From Panicum virgatum (Eukaryota; Streptophyta; Magnoliopsida; Poales; Poaceae), in NCBI RefSeq assembly GCF_016808335.1, contig NC_053143.1, positions 4,869,398-4,933,397 of the forward strand: a stretch of 64,000 nucleotides of DNA, read 5' to 3'. Under the pieces are notes generated by a model. It saw nothing but the letters and a program-made list of their open reading frames with translations. It was not told the DNA's origin and did no database searches. The translations under genes were made by a program, and so were the position numbers. Shown in pieces: positions 10,724 to 21,324 of the stretch (positions are counted from its first letter, which is position 1; each line of letters begins with the position of its first letter).

Positions 10724-11932
10724 TCATGATTTATTTTGGCCAAAAGATGCTGCAGAAATTCTTCGAATTCCAATTGATGAACAGATGGAGGATTGGCCAG
10801 CATGGCATTTTGATGCAAAATGGTTGTTTTCTGTTAAATCAGCATACAAGCTTGCTGTGGCTGTGAGAGATAATAGTTCAGGACGAGATGCATCATCATC
10901 AAGGGATGTGGTTAGTGATGTGGGTCAGTTTAATTGGCTTAGAATCTGTCAACTAAAAGTTCCTAATAAAGTCAAGATGTTCATTTGGAGATTAGCCCAT
11001 AACAGCCTACCAGTGAGGAGAAATATAGCAAGAAGGGGTGTGCAACTAGACACAATTTGCCCAGTTTGCAAAAGGCTTGATGAGGACTGCGGGCATATCT
11101 TTTTCAAGTGTAAGTATGTTAAGAAATGCTGGCAAGCCATGAATATGGAAGATGTTAGAGTTGAGTTGATGAATTGCCAATCCAGAATGGAAACCATTAA
11201 CAAGATATGGGAGATTGAGAAATGTAAACAATTGAAGATCATTGTGTTCTTGTGGAGATGGTGGTCGGCAAGGAACAAAGTGAATGAGGGTGGGAGATTG
11301 CAATGCGTAGCTGAAATTCAATGTTCAGTAACTTTCTTCTTGCTTGAATTTGAAAAATTGGAGGTCAATGGGAAGACAACTCAGTCCACGGCCACTCAAT
11401 TGTGGAAGCCCCCACCTGAAAACTTCTACAAGATTAACACTGATGGTGCTTATAATCAAAATACCAGAACTGGGGGTTGGGGTTTCGTGGTGAGGGACAG
11501 CAAAGGGGAGGTGCTGTTGGTCGGGGCTGGTAAGATTCCAAGAGCAGCTCCGGCCTTACAAACTGAAGTAATAGCGGCGCTTAAGGCACTTCAACGGGCT
11601 GCGCAACTTGGAATGACACATGTTATTTTGGAGACGGATGCTTCAGTCCTGGCATCAGCTTTACGCTCCATGGAGATTGATAGAAGCGTGAATGGATGTT
11701 TATTGCGCCAGATTCAAGACCTCATGCGAATGGAATTCTCTTGTTGTCGTGTGTCTCTTTGTAATAGATCTTGTAATAAAGTAGCTGACCAAGTTAGCGA
11801 CATATGGAACTAGCATGTTAGCTTCAGACTCTGACATGTATATGAGTCAGGTAACTGAGTTTGTAAAAGAACTCGCATCTGGCGATTTGCCAAGGAGTGA
11901 TGTTTAATACATCTGTTTTTATCAAAAAAAAT
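10724..11932 (+). pseudogene. 3' end of an L1-type LINE (zinc-binding RT tail and RNase H)
   Basis: An open frame from the LTR junction to a stop at 11,811-11,813 gives about 360 residues. It contains the plant LINE zf-RVT region (FSVKSAYKLA, VPNKVKMFIWRLAH, CPVCKRLDEDCGHIFFKC with the C-x2-C...H...C pattern). An RNase H domain follows (INTDGAYNQN, GGWGFVVRDSKGE, ETDASVLASAL, CNKVADQVSD). Endonuclease and RT are absent because element A is inserted here. The 3' UTR runs to an A-rich tail at about 11,925-11,932. It is a 3' remnant of a non-LTR element, not a host gene. Confidence 0.88.
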
Positions 11933-12130
11933 CAAGTAGAAAGCATTTTACAAGATTCAAAGTAAGTGTTGACGCTACAGGAGATTGTAGTGCTTGATCA
12001 TGTAAGCAGCGCTTATGTTAGGAGCAGAATGTTGCCATGCATTATTGACCAATCAAGAAAGGCTTGAAAAGATGAATATATTTAGGCAGTGGCGGAACTG
12101 GAGAGAAATATGAGGGGAGCAGTCAAATAT

Positions 12131-12652
12131 ACGGAATAGTCAATTTGAACCTCCAATTTTCAGCCGAAACTTGACTTCATCTCTAAACTTTCAAATAACC
12201 ATTTTAGTCCTCAAACTTCTCCATCTGGCTCAATTTATTCATTTGTCCTACATGGCATGCTAAGTTGACACTCTTTGTCACATCTAGTCAGCTATGATTT
12301 ATAAAAATATTAACATTTCTATAAATTTGATCATTATAAAAGTTTTATATGACGAAACTAAATAGTGTACAGTTCTTAAGGAAGGGAGATTATCCGAATA
12401 TATTTACTATACACTACAAAAGTTCCTTCTATGAAAAAATTATGTAGACACAAATTATAGTTTTGTTGTATTATTTTTAAGTATGTGTGAATCAATATAT
12501 ATTGCTGTGAAAAAATAGGAACACTTAGATCACGTAGAATGAATAAATTGATCTGCATGAAAAAAAGTTTGAGGACTGAAAAACATATTTTAAAAGTTTA
12601 GGGATGAAGTTGATCCTCGACTAAAAATTTGGAGACGAAATAGGCTATTCTG
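12131..12652. mobile_element. Long-inverted-repeat MITE inside the hAT-like element
   Basis: An arm at about 12,131-12,216 (GACTTCATCTCTAAACTTTC, then TAGTCCTCAAACTT) pairs imperfectly with about 12,562-12,652 (AAGTTTGAGGACT, then AAAGTTTAGGGATGAAGTTG). The arms are near 90 bp and enclose about 350 bp of AT-rich DNA. Long arms suggest a MULE-type MITE, but no clear target duplication was found and the class is a guess. Confidence 0.5.
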
Positions 12653-12729
12653 CCAAAGATCAATCTTTCTTTTAATTTTACATTGATTTTCTATAGAGAT
12701 TTAATCTAATTTTATTAACAAATTATATA

Positions 12730-12876
12730 CTCCCTCCGTTCCAAAATGTAGGTCGTTTTGACTTTTTTAGATTCATAATGTTTACTATGCATCTAAATAT
12801 AGTGTATGTCTAAATACATAGTAAAATATATGGATCTAGAAAAGTCAAAACGACCTATATTTTGAAACAGAGAAAG
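12730..12876. mobile_element. Stowaway-type MITE (Tc1/mariner)
   Basis: Left end CTCCCTCCGTTCCAAAATGTAG, right end decayed (TATTTTGAAACAGAGAAAG), flanked by TA on both sides (12,728-12,729 and 12,877-12,878). The 147-bp length and the CTCCCTCCGT terminus are those of grass Stowaway elements. Confidence 0.85.
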
Positions 12877-12949
12877 TATACTATACAATGATTATCATTC
12901 TGTTGAGGAGGGCCATGGCCCCTGCCAGCCCCCCTCAGTTCCGCCACTA

Positions 12950-13267
12950 TATTTATGAGTAACTGGCGGGTGATTTTTGCATAAACCGCCCAGATTCAGG
13001 GTGATGTCCTAACATATTTTCTCGTGTTGAAAGTATTTTTTAAAAGTAATACAAAATAGTCTAAATGCAATAATAGTGGCCAATCGAAGTGCTCTTTCAG
13101 TGAGAATCTTAGCTTATCAACATCCAAAAGATTTCCCTTTTGTGGGCAGGTCTTGGTGACGTTGATCCTAGGCCTGATCCAGTACAGACCTAACACATCA
13201 GCCAGTTCCTTTCACCTTTTTGCCCAAATAGTGCTTTGTGTATAGACTCAATAAATCGCAGAGGCTT
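12950..13267. other. Intergenic stretch without recognised features
   Basis: After the 8-bp hAT target duplication this AT-rich stretch shows no open frame with family resemblance and no repeat ends. Confidence 0.6.
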
Positions 13268-13437
13268 CACTCTGTTCTGCTGCAACCAGCCAACAGTATT
13301 TTTCTTTCACACCAAACCAGCACCAGCCAGCAGTACTTTTCTCTCACAATAAATCAGCATCAGCCATCAGCCACAGCCAGCCGAACACTCACTGGTGGTG
13401 TGGCTGGTGGCTGATTTAATTTGTTGTGAGAGAAAAT
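13268..13437. repeat. Small CCAGCC/TTTTCTCTCAC MITE, one copy plus an inverted partial copy
   Basis: The left part (about 13,268-13,390) reads AACCAGCCAACAGTATTTTT, then CACCAGCCAGCAGTAC, ending GCCAGCCGAACAC. The right part (about 13,395-13,437) is the reverse orientation (GGCTGGTGGCTGATTTAATT, then TTGTTGTGAGAGAAAA). Its continuation reappears after 18,684 (GAAAAGTACTACTGACTG), so the repeat is split by the element at 13,444-18,682. Sister copies are at 28,175-28,266 and 53,333-53,465. Confidence 0.65.
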
Positions 13438-13534
13438 GAAAAGGATCTGAAATGCGTGATGTCGCCTAGAGGGGGGTGAATAGGCGTTTAACACAAATCC
13501 TGCAGATTAACACTTACCACAGATGTTAGCCACC

Positions 13535-13640
13535 AACCGGTCAGACCGGTCGGACAGACCGGTCAGACCGGTCCAATACTTAACATGCAGACAAGTTCCC
13601 AACCGGTCAGACCGGTTGAACAGACCGGTCAGACCGGTCC
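13535..13640. repeat. Two arrays of palindromic ACCGGT motifs
   Basis: Eight ACCGGT hexamers occur in about 105 bp, as two near-copies of ACCGGTCAGACCGGT-(6 to 8 bp)-ACCGGTCAGACCGGT about 69 bp apart. A weaker set is at 17,546-17,600 (GACCGGTCAG, CAGACCGGTCAGATCGGTC). This is an internal repeat of the surrounding unclassified element. Confidence 0.8.
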
Positions 13641-13883
13641 TACGCAGAACCTGCACAAACAGAGTTAATTCTCCCCTTTACGAGCTCTAGAACAAATGCA
13701 ATTTGGTGTAGTGCTTCTATAGGTGTCAATGAATATATTCCACAACCCTGCACACACAGAAGCAGCACAACCGAGTAGATTGAAGCGAAAGCACAAATAC
13801 AGCTAGAGCGCAAGAGTGAGGCAAACCAAATAAGGATGATGCAAAGGAGACACAGTGATTTGTTTCGCCGAAGTTCGGATCCA

Positions 13884-16800
13884 TGAAGCTTCCCCTCATA
13901 AGAGAAGACTTAAAAGTGATACAATATCAGTCCCAGGAGGCTGATAACACTTTTATTACATCAGATGGTACATCACCGTACAACTCTACGCGGAAGTGGG
14001 CAGTGAAGCGCCACTATCGCGAGGATAACAACTAACACCCACACAACGATATTAATTACGAAGAGGGGGTCATCAGAGTCTTGCGCCATACGGAACTTCC
14101 TGCGGGTGACCCTATCCACAGGCAAGGTTGGGTGCAGGACGGAACCACTACTCAACGTCTTCGGAAATGAAGTCTGGATCTTCCTATGTAAAAATTAAGA
14201 ATGGGGTGAGTACAAATGTATTCAGCAAGTCCAACCACACCCACGGAGGGGTATAAATAGAATATAATGCACAGGGTAAATCAAGGATAAGGCTAGGGTT
14301 TAATTTACGGAAACCTAATTTTTATGCAGGGGTTCATTTGAAAGAAAGGATTTTCAAGCAAATTTTCTTGTACCGAGTAACCCGTAGTGTTGATCCACAC
14401 AGGATACAAGTTTTAAGTTGCTACCGGACTCCTCATCCGCCGTAGCACACGGCACAACTGTCGGACACTTTTTCAAAACAACTCACGCCAACCCATCCAT
14501 TCCCAGAAGAAACACTAATTATGTGACCACACCGTAACTCGCCCAGTACCGTGGGCACGACTATTCGAATAGATTTTAACTCTGCAGAGGTGTGCAACTT
14601 TACCCACAAGCGGGGTACCACAGTACGGTCACCTTAGTGTCGGTGCAGATCCCAACAAAGCCATTACCCACTTTAGTTAGACCTGACTAGCCACTACGGG
14701 TTCCACCAAGGGGTCATCGACCTTTCACCTAGGTTTAACCGGGGCATAAGTCACACAGAGCTTATCCCTTCTCCTCAGTCACCCGTTGCTCTCAGCTCTC
14801 CTGATGGCTATCAGACTAACTAGTGGTGTTTATGCTAAGCCGTTGCCCATTCAACGGTCGAGTGGTTTGCATGATAGTGGAGTTAGGTGAGATGACACAC
14901 CAACTCGGTCCTTAATTGTGACAAGATGGATATCTCCCTTTCTTGCTCTACCACACAGGTTAGAGCACACCATTTGGCAAATCACACAGAAGTGTCATCC
15001 ATCCCGTCTAAACTTATCTTTCGAAAATTTCACATTTTCCCTTCCCACACACACTCACACATTTTCTTTTTATAAAACAAGTCGTATCATGTTTAAGGTC
15101 CTAAGCGTCCTAGCAGCGATTAACGTCCAAACAATTCACATTCAGACATTAATCTAGGTGGTCAAGGAATGGTTATAACAAATCAAGGGGTGGCTATCCA
15201 ACCATGTTTTCAGCAGGCAAAACATATGCAGTTTTATAAAACAGGCCAATAGGTTGTGTTTATAAAAATTAGGACAAAACATGCATCAAAGGGCGGGATT
15301 GAACTTGCCGTCTTCAAAGCCTTCCGGGAAGTCCTGATCGAGGTACTGTCCTTCGGGTTCGGGGTCACGGAACTGGTCCTCGTTCACTCGCTGCTCATCG
15401 GTGGGCTCTCCCTCATTCACACCGTGATCTACGACGTATACAAACAAACACACAATCAAGAAAAAGAAATAAAGGTTTTATCGTTGTGCTCGAATCGGAA
15501 ACAATTAAGATATGGAGATAGGAGTAATGTTTTTGGGCGGTTTTCTAATGGCATGGCCAAAATTATGTTATGAAAGGCGTGGTAAAGTTTCGGGGCGATT
15601 GGAGGATTTTTGGCGCATGAAATGATAGGTTAAAGAGGCGTTTAAGGGCTAAACCGTGTTCAGGGAGAGTCGAAAATAGGATGAGTGGGTAGTATATGAT
15701 TTTATAGGAATTTAGGGAAAAGAATCAATGGAATCGGAGTTTATATGTGTGAGATATTTTAGTTGTAATATTGGGTGTTTATTTAATTCCGAAAATAGAT
15801 TAACAAAATGCAAGGGAGCTTCACGGCTTTGAGCTGTACAGGAATGTTGTTGGCCTGGTGGTGTTTTGGGCTTTGCGGACTTGCACTTGGGCTGATGGGT
15901 TCAGTTTATTTACGTGGGCTGGGTGGACTAAACGAGGCAGGGCTGGAGAGGGTCACGGGGACAGGAGTCAGAACGACGACATCCTCGATCAGGTGGCGTC
16001 GCCGTGGGCACTCGCCGGAGCTTCGCCGGAATGGCGTTCCCGGCCTCCGTTCTCGGAGCCGAGGGCATGGGAAGAGAGTGGAGAGCGAGGGGATTCCGTT
16101 CTGGGGACTCCGGGCATGGGAGAGGGTGTGGAAGGGGCTCCGCCCCGAGCAGCCATGGCTGCGGCCATGGGAGCCCATGGGGAGCTCTGCTCCGGCAAGG
16201 AAGAAGAAGGTCGCGGCTTGGGGAGGGTCGAGGAGGGTGTGGGGGTGCTCACCGTAGGAGAAATCGAGCTAAGATGGCTTGGTTGGGGAGATCGACGGCG
16301 GCGTTCGTGACTCTGTTCTTGGGGAAAACAGAGGAGCGAGGAAGAAGGTGAGCAGGATGGCTTTGGCGAGCTCGGGATGGCGAGGACGGCAGGTTGGGGC
16401 GGCTTTTATAGGCGCTGAAAGGCGGTGGAGGGGGGCGCGGTGGCCGGCTGGGCGGCGAGCATCCCGATGGCCATTAATGGCGCTCGGCGTTGGCGTGGCG
16501 TCACGGAACGGCGGCGCGAGCGGCGAGGCGAACACAGGACGACGCAACGGATCGTGCAGGGGCCGAGCGGCGCGGCGAGCATCTCGGGTGCGCGTGGAGC
16601 GCGTGGGGGCACAAGGAGCTACGCGTGCCGTGCGTGAGAGCACAGGTGAAGGGATGGGTCGGGCAGGCGAGCTGCAGAGGCGTGGACGCGGCAGAGAGCT
16701 GCTCGAGCATGGCGAGATGGGCACGACAAGAGGGGGCCTGGCTTGGATGGCTTGCACGCTGCGGCAGCTGCTGAAACAAGGTGATCAGCATGCTGTGGAT

Positions 16801-17052
16801 GGCCTGTGCGTGTGCAGTTTGCATGTGCAAGCACAAGAACGTGGAGGGGGAAAAGAGAGCAAAGGGTTTATGGAGAATAAAAAAAGATTAACTTGATAGA
16901 AAGTGCACGGGAAAGATAATTGGAGGTACATTAGATGCATGGTGAAAATTAGATGACAAAGGAGTTTGAGCTCAAAAGATAAGTTTTTGCAATAGATTTT
17001 GAAAATGATTTTTAGCGAGTGAAATTGGTTAGTGAATTTTAGGGATGTTACA
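13884..17052 (-). repeat. Solo LTR of a long-LTR Ty3/gypsy element (3,169 bp)
   Basis: On the minus strand it starts TGTAACATCCC and ends GGGGAAGCTTCA (TG...CA). Perfect 5-bp target duplications ATCCA flank it (13,879-13,883 and 17,053-17,057). No internal coding region remains, so this is the product of LTR-LTR recombination. The roughly 3-kb length and the TGTAACAYCC start are typical of plant Tekay/RIRE3-type chromoviruses. A TATA box lies on the minus strand at 16,401-16,410. The GC-rich 15.8-16.9 kb part has overlapping open frames in several frames on both strands, which I treat as composition artefacts. Confidence 0.88.
16401..16410 (-). promoter_or_regulatory. LTR TATA box (solo LTR at 13.9-17.1 kb)
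   Basis: On the minus strand TATAAAAGCC in CGCCTATAAAAGCCGCCCC. This is the best core-promoter match in the LTR and would drive leftward transcription. Confidence 0.55.
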
Positions 17053-18688
17053 ATCCACCACGTTCACCACGTGTGAATCCTACTCTCCGTTGAGGAAACT
17101 TATGACGACCATGAGGTCAAGCTATCTCCTCCTTTCCACTAGATGATCATGTGCCCTCGTGGTACACAATCGCTGCTGCAACAAACTTTCCGCTGCTCAT
17201 CACAAGCTTGGGAGCTAGCCGGCGATGCCTAGCCGTCTAGGAGGCTTCACCTCCAAGAGTAACAAATGCTTCAACAAGTTAGCGACGCAACCACAAGTGC
17301 TCAAGCTAGGGCTCATACTCTCACTGCTCAAATTTCTCTTTTAGCAAAGGTTTCACTCAACCCAACTCAAGGATCTAGTCTTGATTCACTCAAATCTCAC
17401 AAAGAGAGGTTGGGGAGGACTTCTCAAGTGCTCTCACAGCTCGGAGATGGCTCTGGAATGTAATGGCGTCAGCACCCCCGAATGGGTGAGAGTGTGGGGT
17501 ATAAATACCCCTCTCTCAAAAACTAGCCGTTGCTCTGTCAGAGTAAGACCGGTCAGTTCAAATAAACTAGCCGTTGGACCAGACCGGTCAGATCGGTCAC
17601 AGTAGGTTTTCTGCTCCCAAGTGTTTCTCTTTTATTTTTCTCACATGGGATAGTTATGAGCACTTTTGGTAATGTCAAACCACTGATGTTGCACCCCCTT
17701 GATAGTACGGCATCCTATACTCAAGTTCACATAAAATGACATACACAACACTTGAGCTTTCATGTCTTGATTAAGCCGAACTTCTTCAATCAATATCTTG
17801 AGGTTGATAACATCTTCAATTTCAGTGAGCATGCCTGCTTGAGTTAGTGACTTTGAATCTTCATTCATATAAGAATGAAATCCATCTTTGATTCACAAGT
17901 CACATCCATTTACCAAATAATGACACTCTTCAACATAGAGCTCTCCATGACTCTAGGATCTCCGATATTTTGACCCGTATCGGTTTCCTTGCTCCCCCCA
18001 AGCCAACGCTTGCGTAGCCTCTTGAAACAGACCTTTCGGTCCTCTCTACCTTCATCCTAGCCGTCCATTTTGAACTTCACATTGATTTGTGTCATGCATG
18101 AAATCTTCTTTATCAAAATAAATTCACCATTTAATTTCATATGCAAGCTTTCCAATTTGAGACAACATATGCACATCAACTCATGTCTCATTCACTTTTC
18201 TCTTGCTTGCTTCCCTTGACAACAATATTCATCTCATATGATAAGTCATCCCAACTTGAGACTATGCAACAACATATTATGTCTCATTCACATAATCTTT
18301 GCTTGTCATATGAATCTCATCACAAGTTGAACAAGCCTTTTATAGATATTGGAGCCTTCATGTCAACCATGAATACCTTGCTCTCAATTTTCTTTTATAA
18401 CTTTGCTTGCCACTTTGAGTCCCACAAAAACTAACAAGCTTCAACATAATATTAGAGCATTCATATCATACATGAATACCTTGCTCTTCCATTTTTCTTT
18501 CTCATTCTAGCTTGTCACATACAATGATTACCAATTGGGACATACACAATTGCTTGCAATACATGAGCTATATCATTTCACAAATTAAATACCTGCTCAT
18601 AATCTCACGCAAATAAGTTAGTCTTTTAATCTTGTTGTCAATCAATACACCAAAACTCACTAGGGGCCTAGATGCTCTTTCAGAAAAG

Positions 18689-19608
18689 TACTACTGACTG
18701 TTAAGTGTTAACTGTTTACATTTATTATCTGTTAAGAAAAGGAAAATCATATTGGGCACATGAAAAATGAGAAAATCGTCATGCTTGTAGCCATCAGTAG
18801 TTTAAAAATTTTCCTTAGAAAAGGAATCACGAAATTGAGGCCTGATTCGGTTGATAGAAAAACGGATCATCCCTATGTAGTAGCATCCATCAGGATTCTT
18901 GGTTTTGGCCAATGGGAGATGTGATAAGTGACATGCCAATTGGTTAGAACGACGCAGGGCAGAGATTCATTATCCACGGTTGCCTCACTCACATCATCCC
19001 TCTTGTCCAACTTGCACTAGTATAGCTTGGCTCCAATCAACATTTTGGTCAGAGGAAGGTTAGTGAAGTCCACATCGATGGCATCACCTGGTCTTTCCTG
19101 TTCACCCAGCACCTGCCATCCATTATTGCTGTACAATACACTATTGCCACAGCAAATTGGACAATGAAAGTAGTGTTTTCTTTTTCTTATTTTTTTGGGA
19201 ATAAATGATAATAGAATGTTGCAGTAGGAACTGCGCACAAATTAAGAGTCTGCTGCTCATTTTCAAGGTTATATGATTTTCTATATATCCAAGAAGATGG
19301 CTTTGGCAATATATGATTTTTTTATTTTTAACCTTTTTAGTTACCTTCCTAGAAATTTCATGGTCACTTCCAAAGCGTTTCGAGTAGTTGAATAGATGAC
19401 TATATATATAACATGTGGCTGGATTCAATGAACTTATCGGGTCACGCGGTACGGTAGCACGCATGTCGCTAAGCAATGTGAGACACTTGTACCCAAAATT
19501 ATGTGGCCAAAAAACCTTGTGTTCTTTTAAAAGAAAACGAAAACACTGATATTTTGAGATATATATGATTCAAGAAAGTCCAATAACCATTGCACGCATT
19601 GGCAAGTA
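18689..19608. other. Intergenic stretch without recognised gene
   Basis: AT-rich sequence with only short, unrelated open frames. The first about 40 bp after 18,689 look like the displaced end of the small MITE at 13.4 kb. Nothing else supported. Confidence 0.55.
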
Positions 19609-19867
19609 CTCCCTCCGTTCCAAATTATAAGGCATTCCAACAATTTTGAAGAGTCAAAAATTTTTATGTTTGATCAAATTTATATAATAGAATAATAATA
19701 TTTATTATATAAACTAAGTCCATTAGATTCTTTATTAGTTATATTTTCATAGTACATCAATTTGATATCATAAATCTTTATATTTCTCTCTATAATCTTG
19801 GTCAAACTTGAGATTGCTTTGACTCTCTAAGATTCTTGGGATGTCTTATAATTTTGAACGGAGGGAG
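19609..19867. mobile_element. Stowaway-type MITE (259 bp)
   Basis: Left end CTCCCTCCGTTCCAAATTAT and right end ATAATTTTGAACGGAGGGAG form well matched inverted repeats. TA flanks both sides (19,607-19,608 and 19,868-19,869). This is a well preserved copy. Confidence 0.93.
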
Positions 19868-20559
19868 TATATTCCATAACATATCCCGATCACAATCTGT
19901 AAAGTAACACACAATTAAGGGAACCTTTTGCACACATGCAATCCATATGATTATTATACAACCTTAAGTTTTTGGAATTTGCTGATAATTAATCACAATA
20001 TAGTACAATTTGCTTGACAAAGGCAGTGGCCTTATAACAAGAACTTCAGTGTTATACACCACTTTACGACCAACTTTAACTGTAATGATAATATACTGGG
20101 TGCCATGAAAGCAACTTCTCACCTAATGCATGCCACACTTCAGGCAACGTTAACAACTTCCTACTGATCTCTTCACATCGCGCTCTTTGGATCAATGCAC
20201 ACAGTAGTTGTTACAACAGTCAGATCACGTGGTAAACAAACGTTCATAAACACATTTGCAGTAAGGAAAAATGTAGACGAAATCAAACTTTTGAGTTGAA
20301 TTTAACATTCCAAGCTGAACAGTATCACACTATATCGACAACTCTAGATGACACCTTTTAATGCAGTGGAATATGATCGAAATTCGTGCAAACTGAGCAT
20401 AGCTTAGGTGATTAGGAAATTCGTAGTCGAAGTTATTCGAGTCATTGGACTAAGCCTGGGTACCTGTATGGCTGTAATTTTTATTTATTTCAAAAAAATT
20501 AACAACACTCTCGACATCAATGCTCCTTTAACATTACCCGTGACCTTATATGTACACAC

Positions 20560-20735
20560 ATCCTCTATTCCAGATTATATGTCATTTTAGTTTGGATAAA
20601 TTTTTCTCTATGCTATGTGTAAAACTTAGATATATAGCATCTGTTATATACTTAGATACACACTGCGTCTAGATATATAGAAAAAACTATGTATATAAAA
20701 AAATGAAAACAACCTATAATTTGGAACTGAGGAAG
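20560..20735. mobile_element. Decayed Stowaway-type MITE
   Basis: Left part ATCCTCTATTCCAGATTATA pairs with the right part TATAATTTGGAACTGAGGAAG. Internal motifs of AAAACTTAGATATATAGC type match the element at 12.73 kb. Ends are mutated, so the borders are approximate. Confidence 0.65.
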
Positions 20736-21324
20736 TACATTCTTGCATCAATAAACTCCAAAATAATTGTCAATCCATTTAATAATTAATAAAAATATGG
20801 AAACTGATTTTTTTTCTTTTTTCTTTTTTTTTGCCTCTTTACTTGAAGCAGCAGTGAGGAACTGGATCGTTCCGACTATACTAGCAGACACAAATGGCAT
20901 GCTCCCCATTTGCGACGACTTGTGCGTGTGACCCTATCCACTTCCCACCTCCAGCCTCCTCCATACACCACGTCCACAGATGCTAGCCACTGACTCTCGG
21001 ACCCCACCAGAACTGGTCCACAAGAACCGGGTCCACCCAGAAATACATTCGCAGGAAACCCCTCGACCCGCGCCGATCTTACTTTACCATTTCACCCCCG
21101 CAACTCCGTCGTATTCTCAAGCCGCAGTCCTTGTCCCCCAGCCGCCCAGCGCCCGCACGGCACGATCCTTAAAGCTCCATTGCTCCCTCGCCTCGCCTCC
21201 TTCGACTCCCAGCACGCTACCCGCGCCCGCAACCCGGCCTCGCGAGCCCTCCGGGAGCGCGCGGCGCGGCGGGAGGAGCCCTAGACCCCCCCGCGGGGGA
21301 GGACGTGCGGCGCGCGCCCCGGCG
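20736..21324 (+). promoter_or_regulatory. Upstream region and 5' leader of the ACT-domain kinase gene
   Basis: Composition changes from AT-rich to C-rich at about 20,930. The C-rich stretch (20,930-21,324), with CCTCCAGCCTCCTCC-type runs, looks like a TATA-less grass promoter and 5' leader. No clear TATA box is seen. The reading frame is open upstream of the chosen ATG as far as 20,980, but that part lacks family resemblance. Confidence 0.4.

Larger units (their letters stand above)
12087..12949. mobile_element. hAT-like non-autonomous element with imperfect 8-bp target duplication
   Basis: Left end CAGTGGCGGAACTG, right end CAGTTCCGCCACTA, so terminal inverted repeats of 14 bp with one mismatch at the outermost base. 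Flanks are TATTTAGG (12,079-12,086) and TATTTATG (12,950-12,957), an 8-bp duplication with one mismatch, which is hAT-like. No transposase was seen. Two smaller inverted-repeat elements lie inside. Confidence 0.65.
13444..18682. mobile_element. Unclassified large repeat carrying a nested solo LTR
   Basis: The left part (13,444-13,883) begins GATCTGAAATGCGTGATGTC, then GCCTAGAGGGGGGTGAATAG. The right part (17,053-18,682) ends CTAGGGGCCTAGATGCTC. The two parts belong together because the solo LTR between them has perfect target duplications and because both carry ACCGGTCAG motifs (13,535-13,640 and 17,546-17,600). GAAAAG flanks both ends (13,438-13,443 and 18,683-18,688), a candidate target duplication. 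The AT-rich right part has a promoter-like GGGTATAAATACC at about 17,498-17,510. No pol was seen. The GTCGCCTAGAGGGGGGTGAA signature is a frequent grass repeat, but I cannot place it in a superfamily. Confidence 0.5.

Noticed and set aside
15808..16896. Several overlapping open frames of 90-205 codons on both strands
   Set aside because: They lie in the GC-rich promoter section of a solo LTR, overlap in many frames and show no domain.
20980..21324. N-terminal extension of the kinase from ATG 20,980
   Set aside because: Pro/Ser-rich leader composition without resemblance to the kinase family. ATG 21,325 gives the typical Gly/Ala-rich start.
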